A DNA stretch of 64,000 nt from Rhexocercosporidium sp. MPI-PUGE-AT-0058 (lineage: Eukaryota > Ascomycota > Leotiomycetes > Helotiales): NCBI GenBank assembly GCA_020746875.1, contig JAGTJL010000009.1:434001-498000 (forward strand). Reading direction: 5' to 3'. A program made the position numbers and the translations under genes. The notes beneath the pieces were generated by a model that searched no databases, was not told where the DNA came from, and saw only the letters and a list, made by a program, of their open reading frames with translations. Shown here in pieces: positions 45,455 through 55,390 of this stretch; position 1 is the first letter of the stretch; every line of letters starts with the position of its first letter.

Positions 45455-46777
45455 ATGGCGACTTTCTCAACTCTGGAAGCTCTCCAGACCCTCTGCACAT
45501 CGATTCCTGATTGGAATACGCGCTTGGACGAACTCAACAGTCAAATCGCCCTAAGACAGATCGAACTCGCCCGATTGACCGAAAACGAACGACCTCCCAC
45601 GCGATCACTCAAGAACAAAGGCTCAACCGAATCTCTGAGGCCCAAAGATGGCAACGAGAACCCATTCTCCATTGACAAATCCGAGAGCACCAACGACACC
45701 CAAACAAACCCTTTCGACACACCAAAATCGAACCAGAATGGCTTCACACGACCCAATTCTGCGGCGGCGCGGGCAGCTGTCGCATCGTCTCCCAAAACGA
45801 GTCCAGACCCTCGACCCTCACCGGGTCCATTGACACGGAAATCCTCAAAGTCTCCTGCACAAGCGCGGACGAGTCCTGCAGTTCTGCGGAAAAGAAAGAC
45901 CGAATCTCTCGCTTCGGGAGAATCTATAGTGCCGAAGTACAGAACAAGATCTATGATCATTGTATACTACGACAGCGCAGTACAGACTGCATTCGAAGAC
46001 TTGGTGAAATTTGTGAGCGGAAGTAGGAACTCAATGCGGAAGGGGAAGATGGCTGCGAAGATGGCTGAGATGAAAAGAGCTGCCGAATTGGAAATTGGGG
46101 ATGACGATGAAGACGAGGACGAGAATGATGAGGTTGACAATATCAGCAATGGCAACGCAAGTTTGGGCAATCTTCTGGTGGCTCAGAAGCCTGTTCCTGC
46201 AACAAAGCAAGCAGGTGCCCTGACTGTGGGACTTGAAGTCGGGACAGAGCCCGATACTCTTTCAGATCCAGCACTTCCCAAGCTTAATTTTGTATCTACG
46301 AGGCAAATGGGCCCATCAAGAGGTATAGCGAAGGCCGACAACTTTGGTGGTTCACTCAGTATTGGTTTGCTGAGAGGATACCGAAGAGGTGGCGGAGATG
46401 CGCCAGACATCTTCGACGAACTAGACAAGGGCCTGGAATGGTGCCAAGGGCAGTGCGAACACGCTGCCCACCAGTTTCTACGAGATGGGGATTGCAGTAC
46501 GGAGATTGAGAACATCAAGCGGAGGTTGATGGAGGTTAAGGGGGCGGCTGAAAAGGAAATCGAAAAGTTGAAGAAAGAGGCGGCAGAGCGACCTGAGTCC
46601 AAGCCTAAACCAGCAGATACTAAGAGAAGTCTACAAATGAAGGCACCAATTGTGAGACGAGAAATGCCGGCATCAAACAGTCTAGAGGTGGACGACAACA
46701 TGGAAGTAGATGATGAGGGTGTAGATGATCTCGAACTTCCGCCAAAACTACTGTTCAAGAGGTCGAGAGACATCTAA
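45455..46777 (+). CDS. Conserved fungal protein of unknown function, acidic and coiled-coil segments
   Basis: The single exon encodes 440 aa. I do not recognise a named family. The N-terminal ~45 residues look helical (ALQTLCTSIPDWNTRLDELN, then QIALRQIELARLTE). A Ser/Pro/Thr-rich stretch follows, then a compact central region (YRTRSMIIVYYDSAVQTAFE, LVKFVSGSRNSMRKGKMAAK). An acidic run (DDDEDEDENDE) comes next, then a second ordered part (LSIGLLRGYRRGGGDAPDIF, EWCQGQCEHAAHQFLRDGDC) and a predicted coiled coil (IENIKRRLMEVKGAAEKEIE). There is no signal peptide or membrane helix. The mix suggests a nuclear or scaffold protein, which is a guess. The start lies in a good context after a pyrimidine-rich leader. 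Confidence 0.8.
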   Translation: MATFSTLEALQTLCTSIPDWNTRLDELNSQIALRQIELARLTENERPPTRSLKNKGSTESLRPKDGNENPFSIDKSESTNDTQTNPFDTPKSNQNGFTRPNSAAARAAVASSPKTSPDPRPSPGPLTRKSSKSPAQARTSPAVLRKRKTESLASGESIVPKYRTRSMIIVYYDSAVQTAFEDLVKFVSGSRNSMRKGKMAAKMAEMKRAAELEIGDDDEDEDENDEVDNISNGNASLGNLLVAQKPVPATKQAGALTVGLEVGTEPDTLSDPALPKLNFVSTRQMGPSRGIAKADNFGGSLSIGLLRGYRRGGGDAPDIFDELDKGLEWCQGQCEHAAHQFLRDGDCSTEIENIKRRLMEVKGAAEKEIEKLKKEAAERPESKPKPADTKRSLQMKAPIVRREMPASNSLEVDDNMEVDDEGVDDLELPPKLLFKRSRDI

Positions 46778-47220
46778 CATCTGAGCGAGAACATATTGCA
46801 TTTTGATATTATCACATTCGAGCAATTCAGCGAGCGAGCAAGCGAGCCATGTGTGACGGGGTTCTAATTCATTGAAATATTCTCTTCATTATCTAAATTT
46901 TCTCTGCAAGTTGATTTGGTCAGGGAGGGCACAAGGGACAATTTATGGCTGATATTTTACAAGAGGATTTGATGGACATGGCCGGATGTCATTCTTAATT
47001 TGGTTAAAAAAGCGTAGAGTCTTTACAAATGAAAATGTTCACCAGAGTTTCCGGGCAGAAAGATGGAAGAGAATGAGACTAGACTGCTCTGCGTATTATG
47101 GGAAGCGTATGTTCCCGCAACGACCTTCTTCTGCTGTTTCTTGTAGTTTTGTCACCAAGGACAAATCACCATTGAAGTCTGACAGCCATGCGCAGGTATT
47201 TTGTACATTTAGAGGACTCC
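46778..47220. other. Intergenic between convergent genes
   Basis: 3' flanks of the 45455 gene and the cysteine synthase gene. Nothing else is seen. Confidence 0.5.
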
Positions 47221-48423
47221 TCAAGGAAGCACTATGTACTTCTCGAGATGTTTTGGTATCGCACCAAGCAACTTCTTCTCCGTCAACCACTTCTTCGAGA
47301 ACAGCCTGTCCGCATATCTATATGCACCGTCGCACAAGACCGTCACAACGGTATGACCCTTTCCAAGCTTTTCGGCAACCTCCTTTGCAGCAGCCACATT
47401 CAAACAAGAACTAGCTCCAAGGTACAAGCCCTCCTCGTCCAAACATCTGTACACCATCTCAATACTCCTCTCATCACTAATATTCATCGACCCATCCAAC
47501 AAGTCAATATCCGGCTGCAAGTTATCCGTCACCCGTCCCTGACCAATACCCTCCGTGATACTGGATCCAGATCTCTCAACCAGCTTTCCTCCAGAACTAA
47601 TATAAGAATGCAGGACACTTCCCGGTGGATCCGCTAGATAGCACTTAACCTTCCCATCAGATACCGTCTTCAGATACCTGGTCGTACCAGCCAAAGTACC
47701 ACCCGTTCCCGTAGCGCAAGTAAACGCATCCACCTTTCCCTTGGTCTGCGCCCAAATCTCCGGTCCCGTCGTCTCAATATGCGCCTTTCTATTTGCGATA
47801 TTATCGAATTGATTCGTCCATACCGCGTTATCTAACCTATCCGCATGTCGCTTAGCTTGGTGGTTGTAGTTCTCTGGGTTGTCGAATGCCACCGCTGGGA
47901 CAGGATAGACTTCCGCGCCTAGGAGTCGCAAGAGATCGATCTTGCCTTGCGATTGAGTATTCGGCATGTAGATGACCAGTTTGTATCCTTTGGATCGGCA
48001 GACGTGCGCGAGTCCAATGCCGGTATTTCCAGCTGTGCCTTCAACGACTGTCCCGCCTGGCTTCAGAAGTCCCTTCTCCTCGGCATCCTTGACAACGTAC
48101 AGAGCAGCTCTGTCTTTGATCGATCCGCCGGGATTCATGAATTCTGCCTTTCCTAACACTTCGCAGCCAGTTGCGTCGGATATGTGGTTCAGGCGGATGA
48201 GAGGTGTGTTGCCAATCGCTGGCGGTAGCTATTAGAACTACCGATCTGGAAGCTATGGAGGGGTCAACTCACCTCCTGTCAAACCCTTGACAATTCCTTG
48301 AGCTTTTGAGACACCAATTCCGTACGCGTTTGCTGCTTCCATCTGCGCAGCGCTCTCTGCTGCCCGCCGGGCAGTGGTGGCAAACGTTCGTATCCCGAGT
48401 CTGAACATCTTTGCGGTGTTCAT
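47221..48423 (-). CDS. Cysteine synthase (O-acetylserine sulfhydrylase family), probably mitochondrial
   Basis: Two exons (48423-48273 and 48218-47221) give 382 aa. This PLP enzyme makes cysteine from O-acetylserine and sulfide. The PLP lysine lies in [12 protein letters not shown], the substrate/PLP loops in [12 protein letters not shown] and [12 protein letters not shown], and [10 protein letters not shown] lies at the start of exon 2. The C terminus carries an additional segment ([20 protein letters not shown]) typical of the longer fungal form. The N-terminal ~45 residues ([20 protein letters not shown]) have the Arg/Ser/Thr/Ala composition of a mitochondrial presequence. An in-frame upstream extension without ATG exists; MFRLG six codons in is an alternative start. 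It is divergent from GNA1, with 292 bp between start codons. Confidence 0.92.
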
Positions 48424-48715
48424 TGAGCTCTGGGATTCTGGGTTTGGATTTCTCAAAAGGCAGTAAGTTGTATTAGCGATGTCGCCATCAACAATGGTTA
48501 ATGGGAGCCTGTGATTCGAGGCAAGTGTGCATAAGCGGGACCACCCTAGGGGGGCATCCGTGCAGCTGGAATTGTTTATCTATTATTAGATATCGAGAGC
48601 TCCCTCAGCCTCCTCCTGAAAATCAATAAAGACTTGAACATAAAGCTTACTTTCTCCTTTCACACACTCTCCCAACTTTCGTCATTCGTTCACAGCAACC
48701 AATTCATCAGTCACG

Positions 48716-49438
48716 ATGTCCACCTTAAGCAACATAGCAAGCCACGTCCGAGAAACGGCACAAACAATCAGCGAAATGAACGGCAACGGCACACCCTCAA
48801 TAACAATGACCCCCCTCCACCCACCTCAGAACAAGAAGGTCTCTTCGGCCCGGAACTCATCTCGCCCACAATCGCAGCCTCTCTACCACCCACATATACA
48901 CTGCGCGCGCTGCGGAAATCAGATTACGCAATTGGGTTCCTGGATGTGCTGCGTGTTCTCACGACGGTGGGAGATATCTCTGAAGAGGCGTGGAATGAGA
49001 GGTACGATTGGATGAGCGGGCAGGGGAAGGGCGGGTATTACTTGTTGGTTATTGAGGACCAGGGGAGGATCGTTGGGACGGGTGCGTTGCTTGTGGAGAG
49101 GAAATTGTAAGTTCTGCAGCTTCTACTTTAGGGCTTGGGTTGCGCTGGTTCAGGAGTAAAGGCTGATTGTGAATAGTATCCACAACCTCGGACTCGTGGG
49201 ACATATCGAGGACATCGCCGTTGCGAAAGATCAGCAAGGAAAGAAACTCGGGTTGAAGCTTATTCAGGCACTTGATTTCGTGGCTGAGAAGGTGGGCTGC
49301 TATAAGTGTATTCTGGATTGCAGCGAGGCGAATGAGGGGTTTTATGTTAAGTGTGGATATAAGAGGGCTGGGTTGGAGATGGCGCATTATTATGATGGAA
49401 GCACGAGTAAAGATATGCCGGGTAAGAAGACTTCTTAG
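48716..49438 (+). CDS. GNA1: Glucosamine-6-phosphate N-acetyltransferase, reading frame broken near the start
   Basis: The enzyme makes GlcNAc-6-P from GlcN-6-P and acetyl-CoA on the way to UDP-GlcNAc and chitin. The conserved body is clear: GLFGPELISPTIAASLPPTY, GFLDVLRVLTTVGDISEEAW, the intron 49107-49176, then FIHNLGLVGHIEDIAVAKDQ with the acetyl-CoA loop QQGKKLG and a C-terminal VKCGYKRAGLEMAHYY. This body frame has no ATG upstream. All three nearby ATGs (48716 and two further in) lie in a different frame, and the two frames meet at a run of six C (48810-48815). One more C there would give one frame of 217 aa from 48716. I found no intron that solves it. Because the gene is normally essential, a sequence error is as likely as a real shift; non-AUG initiation is a further option. 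Confidence 0.85.
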
Positions 49439-49593
49439 AGGAGACCTAGGTCTGGGGAACAGATGTATGTATAGATGGAGGCGGTTAACTGTAACATAGG
49501 GAGTCGGTTGTAGGGATAGATAGGGTAATGGGTTAGAATTGGCCTGCTCAAGGCAAAAGGGCATGCAAACATAGACTCGGAATCCTGACTTTC

Positions 49594-50457
49594 TTACGCG
49601 AGCTTTAGCTTGCCATATTGGAAGCCTCGCACTCCATTGCTGATCCAGCACTCTTCCCCATCAGTGAGTGAATCGACCCTTACAATGCCCTCAACAGCGT
49701 ATCCTTCTTCAATTGCCCACCGTCTTGTGGTGCCGATCTGTCCACCACTACTTGCAGGCGGCGTAGTCCACCTACCGTTCCTCCAAAAGAAGACACTCGT
49801 CAAACTCCCTTCCATGATCTCTCCATCCTTTTCACTAACAAGCAACACCTCCTTCCTCTCCGTCATATCCTTGATACCCACCCGCTCTCGAGCACTGACA
49901 TACATATCACGGCTCGTAGTTTTGTAGCTCGTGTATGGAGATGGCGGGGTGCGAACAGTATCTGGCATGATAGCCCAGGGCTCGCCTTTAGGCGCATCGC
50001 CATGGACAACATCATTTTCGCCAAGCGTGAGAGCTCCGCCTGTGAGAGGACTGACTTTCATATTCGGCCCTGCACTTGATGGCGGTGCTATTATCTCAGG
50101 ATACAAACTCCAGCGCTCAACCTTCGGCACGGGATTGGATTCCACCGTAATCTCTCCATCATGACTCAACAACGTCCTGACCTTCAACGGCGTCTCTGAA
50201 TTGACATCAATAGCTTCATGCAGCTTTCTGAGGAGGAAATTGAAACCCTCGGTGCCGCGAATAGTCTCAGCGGCTTTTGTCCAGCCAAAGTGCTCGGCGG
50301 CTTGAAGCATGCGGTCGCGGTGGTACGGGAGCATGTAGAATGGGCTAAAGAATTTGATCTCGCCGTCCCAAGCAGCGGTATTGATCGTGAGAGGGAGGAG
50401 AAGGGGATCGTAGCGAAACGATGAGAATAGTTGGAAGTCGGGTTTTGAAGCCATCAT
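49594..50457 (-). CDS. ABZ2: Aminodeoxychorismate lyase (class IV aminotransferase fold)
   Basis: The single exon encodes 287 aa from the ATG at 50457 (MMASKPDFQLFSS); the open frame extends upstream but without another ATG. The enzyme removes pyruvate from 4-amino-4-deoxychorismate to give p-aminobenzoate for folate synthesis. The fold-type IV features are visible: an N-terminal LFSSFRYDPLLLP block, FYMLPYHRDRMLQAAEHFGW, the PLP lysine K179 in TSYKTTSRDMYVSAR, and EIMEGSLTSVFFWRNGRWTT with GQIGTTRRW. The pattern matches yeast Abz2 rather than branched-chain aminotransferases, which are longer. It is convergent with GNA1 (155 bp between ends) and divergent from the Clr5 gene. Confidence 0.9.
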   Translation of the reverse strand: MMASKPDFQLFSSFRYDPLLLPLTINTAAWDGEIKFFSPFYMLPYHRDRMLQAAEHFGWTKAAETIRGTEGFNFLLRKLHEAIDVNSETPLKVRTLLSHDGEITVESNPVPKVERWSLYPEIIAPPSSAGPNMKVSPLTGGALTLGENDVVHGDAPKGEPWAIMPDTVRTPPSPYTSYKTTSRDMYVSARERVGIKDMTERKEVLLVSEKDGEIMEGSLTSVFFWRNGRWTTPPASSGGQIGTTRRWAIEEGYAVEGIVRVDSLTDGEECWISNGVRGFQYGKLKLA

Positions 50458-50725
50458 CGGTAAGTCGCTGGTGACCTTAGCCTGTTTTGTTTGTTGTTGA
50501 TTTGAGTTGGAAAACCGAGAGGAAGGGAGGTAAGCGAGCGACCGCACTTGCCTAAACGCGCGGTCATCTGACCAGATGACTAATCTCAGTCTGGAGATTA
50601 CAGGAGCCTGGAACGCAGCTTTGCTCTGGGCACCTCAACGTACCACATCCACCAACGACGCGGACATCTCTACTGACTTAACTTCCTGCGCAATTACTAC
50701 GGGGCTGCCGGCCATCATCGCAGAA

Positions 50726-52797
50726 ATGGTTTACGATTGGGAGAATAAGGAGGAGATATGCTATCGCATGTATATCGAGGAGAAAAAATCCCTAGAGGAG
50801 ATTATGGATTTCATGAAGGAGGAACACAAGTTCGCACCCAGGTCAGTGATAGTGGTGATGCAGCCAGACGTACTCCCCCGTACAGACCCATCCCATACCC
50901 ATATCCTACCAACCCATATCGACGTCCGTACTCTCACTACCTACTTCTATCCCGAGCCGTACTGACATCCACTCTCCCCCCTCACAGCAAACGTGCGTTC
51001 CAGACACAATTCAAACGCTGGGATTTCCCCTCCAAGCAGAACCCCGCCCACAAGAATGCTGCCCTTGTGCAACGCGTCAAGGAGCTATGGGACTGCAATA
51101 CCTCCCAGCGGGATATGCTCCGCACCTTGAATGACGAGGGATATGATATCAAGGAGCGCGAGTTGATGCGGGTTCGTGCGAAGAATCGATGGTTGTTGAG
51201 AGTCCCCAATGGAATGAAGACGAAGAAGAAGGACTCGGATCAAGATGTGATCAACCAACTCCAACAGGCCCTCTACCCTGGCGAGCAAATGGCAGATGCA
51301 GAGGCAGAAGATGAGCCTCTGGAAGATATGTCTATGCCTCAAACCCGGCCGTCTCGAGGTGACTCGCCGCCTCTTAGTCCAGAAGTCATGAGAAAGAGAC
51401 AAGAACGTCTTACGAAACTACAAGCTGAGTCTGCCGAGCGCTGGGCTACCAGAAAGCGTCGTCGTCGAACTCGAGGATGGGCAGGTTTGCCAGCTGATCC
51501 TCCTGGACCTCCCAGATTCCCCTCCGAGACGACCATCGATGAAAGTAAGGCTTTCCTGAGTCTTGATAACCGCCTGTACCGTGATATCCGTGCTCGTTTC
51601 CAGCGGATCTGTGAAGATGCTGGCATTATCAAAAAGACAATCGCTGGTCCAGAGCGCTGGGAAGCAGCAAAAGATAGATTGGTGCAAGAGAGTCCGCACT
51701 TACAGTCAGTGTTCTGGGCCAATGAGGATAACCAGGAAGCCAAGAAACTCGCCCTAGATGTTGTGTGCAGCGATGTGACTAAGAGAATGAGAACTCTGGA
51801 ACGACGAATGACTATCGCAGAGGCCAAAAACTCTCTGGGTGTGAACCCTGAGGAATCTCGCCAATTGCGAAATGCATTCTACCAGGTCCTCAAGGCCGAT
51901 CACTTCACAAGTAAGCTGGAGGCTGGCGAAGATCATTGGAAGGAATTGAAGACAACCTGGATCAACGGCTCGCCACTTCTCCAAAATATTCTTGCGCCGG
52001 GAGATGCCGATCCTCAACACCAGGAAAAGGTCAAGGCTATGGAAGTTCTCTGTAGAGATGTCATGAAACGCCTACGCGATGATCAGACCAAGCGTGATCC
52101 AACCAGAAAGAAGAAATTTGACTCCAACTTTACAGTCCCAGAAGTAGATATGAATCCCTTCGACATGAAAGATTTCCAGCCAGGTCCAGACGAGAGCCTG
52201 ATCCGAGCAGCCGCTCTAGCTCAGGCACAGAGCCAGATGCAAAGCCAGGTACTTCCCCAATCTCGAACACAATCTCGGGGCCAGTCTAGACTCAACAACG
52301 CTCAGTCCCAACAACAAACTCGCCAACAAGTTATGGTTGATCACAACGATATGCAGATCGATCCATCACTTCTCCTCGCTGCTGCCAACGATCCGTCTCT
52401 GATGAATAGAGGTATGCAAAACCAGTTCGCCGACCAATATGTGGACCAACAGTATGCAGCCCAAGCTGCTCAGGCTGCTTTCCAGCCTCAACCCTCGTCG
52501 TTCGCAGTCTTCTTCCGCCTACTCCCCAATTCCGAAGTCACCTCACAATCTCGGGTATGGATCGGTACTATGAGTTCTGCCTCACTCGATGAGCTACGAC
52601 AGCTGGCCACTGTCAAGTTCCCTGGAACCATTGCTATCCGTATCGAGGGAGTCATCAAGCCGCCAAATGGAACAGAGATGCTGCTTCCAATTGACCAAGA
52701 TGACGAATTAGAAGCTTACTTTTCAGCCATTGGTGGAGTAAAACCAATGTTTGCAGTCCAGCTAGTTTCTGCATGGAAGAACAATGGCCAGATGTAG
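50726..52797 (+). CDS. Clr5-domain protein with internal duplication
   Basis: Two exons (50726-50841 and 50988-52797) give 641 aa. Residues 1-54 form the Clr5 domain (WENKEEICYRMYIEEKKSLE, then FAPSKRAFQTQFKRWDF across the intron), a DNA-binding-like module named after S. pombe Clr5. A basic stretch (RKRRRRTRGW) may be a nuclear signal. Two segments of about 75 residues (about 233-309 and 328-403) look like copies of each other. Then a Gln-rich linker (QAQSQMQSQVLPQSRTQSRG) and a C-terminal ~90 residues that could be a ubiquitin/PB1-like fold (SSASLDELRQLATVKFPGTI, PIDQDDELEAYFSAIGG). An in-frame ATG at 50576 would add 50 residues before the domain; I chose 50726 because Clr5 domains sit at the N terminus. 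Confidence 0.83.
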
Positions 52798-53419
52798 ACT
52801 TATTAGAACTGTACATTTCTCAGTCACGACGGAGCGAAATGGATGGGGTCTTTAATGTATCAAGGCGCCTGGAACAATAATATTACCAGAGGATTCCTCT
52901 GGGACGGGGCGTTTGGGGAGGGAGGTGGAGTTTCCAGAGACTTCTCCCACGAGAGCTGGCCTTTTCAGGACTTTTATGCAACGCAGTAAATTGCTTTCGC
53001 AGATGGTTATTTGGAATAAAGAATGAATGTTTACTATCATGAAGCGAGATACAATGACCAACGGCTTGATTTTCGAGATCTATGTAAAATTGTGCCCAAA
53101 CTCCAAATTCGTACTGCCTAAATCCGTAGGTAAAGTAAGCTCCAATTCTGTGGACTCTAATTTTCACTGACCATCCAATTGACGGATGTACGATGGTTAA
53201 CAATCTGCATGTATGGCGTTTCGCAAGCGTTTCCCCGAGACTAGAGCGAAGTGGTGGGGAAGTTCCCGAAGCTTCAGAATCGGCTGAGCTGCATCTCTGA
53301 TAACGCCATACAAAACATTGCCAATTCCTCTTCGCAGCAACCACTCTCTCTTTTCTCTTGGGACCTATTCGCATCATATGTAATACCATCTATTATAATT
53401 CGCCGTCTCCGTCAACGCG
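52798..53419. other. Intergenic, no gene seen
   Basis: 3' flank of the Clr5-domain gene and promoter of the D-lactate dehydrogenase gene. A minus-strand frame here has no ATG support. Confidence 0.5.
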
Positions 53420-55390
53420 ATGGTTTTCAGAGCGCCATCAAGAGCTCTCCAAGCTACCATCCGCAAATCCTCCACCCCATCTCCATATCTCCGAGCCACA
53501 GCCAGACACACACAAGTACGATGGGAATCGACAGAGAAGAAGCCAGCCGGGCCTGGGGAGTCACAGGGTCGCACGTTCAAGGGCCAATTATACGAGAGTG
53601 CAGCTGTACGATTAGAGCGTGAGAGGGCAGAACAGGCGCGATTCTCAAAGCAGAGGAACGAGGGTGCTGGCGGGCGCAATTCAGCGCTGACTTTTGGTAT
53701 GTATATACTTATTCTCAGATGGTATGTAGCTTGGCTAACGTCTGAAAGTTATCATTGCTACGGCTCTTGGAGGATACTACTTTGGCAGCCGCAGTGCCCC
53801 AAAGACATCGACCGCGTCTACCGTTCCTCTGTCTGCGACCATCCCTCCCAAGCACGATGTATCTGGTTCGAATATGGAAGCTGCATGGGCAGATTTTGTA
53901 GAGATAGTGGGAAAGGAGCATGTTTCGACTCTGGAATCGGATCTCGAGCATCATGCTGGCAGCGACTACAGCTCACATATTGGCCCCGAGTCGGAGCGGC
54001 CTTTCTTGGTCGTGTACCCCTCCAGTACGGAGGAAGTCAGTGCCATCATGAAGGTATGCCATAAGAGACGGATACCTGTGACGGGATACAGTGGGGGTAC
54101 GAGTCTCGAGGGACATTTTGCTCCTACCCGAGGAGGCATCTGCGTTGATTTCGGACGCATGGACCAGATCCTGAAGCTGCATAAGGAGGATATGGATGTT
54201 GTGGTTCAGCCTGCAGTTGGATGGGAACGTTTGAATGAGGAGTTGGCTGTAGATAACTTGTTCTTTCCTCCGGATCCAGGACCAGGTGCTATGATTGGGG
54301 GTATGGTTGGGACGGGATGTAGTGGTACGAATGCGTACCGGTATGGAACGATGAGGGAATGGGTACTGAGTCTGACCGTCGTTCTTGCAGATGGAACAGT
54401 CATCAAGACGAGGCAACGACCCAGGAAGAGCAGCGCGGGGTATGATCTTACCAAGATGTTTATTGGGAGCGAAGGCACGCTTGGGTTGGTCACGGAGGCT
54501 GTGTTGAAGGTCACCACGAAGCCAAACACGACCTCTGTTGCAGTCTGTAGTTTTGGAAGTGTAAGACAGGCAGCGGACTGTGTGGCTAAAGTCGTCAGCG
54601 AAGGAGTTCCGATTGCCGCCATCGAGATCCTGGATGATGTGCAGATGAAGTGTGTCAATGCTTCGAAGATGACAGACAGAACGTGGACAGAAGCACCAAC
54701 GCTCTTCTTCAAATTTGCAGGCACACCTTCTGCTGTGAAGGAGCAAATCGGAATGGTTCAAAGGCTGGCCAAGGGGACTGGGAGCAAGACTTTTGAGTTC
54801 GCGAAGACTGCAGATGAGCAGACCGATCTCTGGGGTGCGAGAAAGGCGGCGCTGTGGTCTGTGATGGCTATGCGTGAAAAGGACTCCGATCATGTGTGGA
54901 CTGGTGATGTTGCTGTTCCTATCAGTAGGTTACCGGATATCATCGAGGAGACCAAAGCCGATATCAGTAAGAGTGGTCTATTTGCAGCTATTGTTGGACA
55001 TGTTGGAGACGGGAACTTTCATAGTAGGTTGCCAAATCCTACATTCTCTAGGGGTGAAGCTAACCAAAGTAGCCATCATGTTGTACAACGACACGCAACG
55101 GCAAAAGGCCGAAGAAGTCGTCCATCGTATGGTTAAGAGAGCCGTTGAGATGGACGGCACAGTGACGGGTGAACATGGAGTTGGATTGGTGAAGCGGGAT
55201 TACCTCAACCACGAGTTGGGAGAGACAACTGTGGACGCGATGAGAAAGGTAAGTTCAATCTCACGTATACTGATGTGTCTGGTACTGATGATGATAGCTC
55301 AAACTGGCTTTTGATCCGCTCTGTTTGTTGAACTGCGATAAGGTTGTAAGAGTGCAGAAACCTAAACCTGGAGAGGTATCTGAGTGGTAG
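53420..55390 (+). CDS. DLD1: D-lactate dehydrogenase (cytochrome c), mitochondrial inner membrane
   Basis: Four exons (53420-53696, 53749-55023, 55073-55248, 55298-55390) give 606 aa. The FAD flavoenzyme oxidises D-lactate to pyruvate and passes electrons to cytochrome c. The N-terminal ~90 residues are Arg/Ser/Thr-rich (mitochondrial presequence), followed by a hydrophobic anchor VIIATALGGYYFG across the first intron. The FAD-binding PCMH domain shows PVTGYSGGTSLEGHF, PGPGAMIGGMVGTGCSGTNA, YRYGTMREWV and FIGSEGTLGLVTEAVLKVT. The C-terminal catalytic cap ends with IVGHVGDGNFH, VTGEHGVGLVKRDYL and LAFDPLCLLNCDKV. Introns 2-4 fall within the conserved C-terminal part and all close in frame. Confidence 0.94.

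Noticed and set aside
47221..50457. Cysteine synthase, GNA1 and ABZ2 as a metabolic cluster
   Set aside because: The three pathways are unrelated, orientations alternate, and each gene is a common single-copy function.
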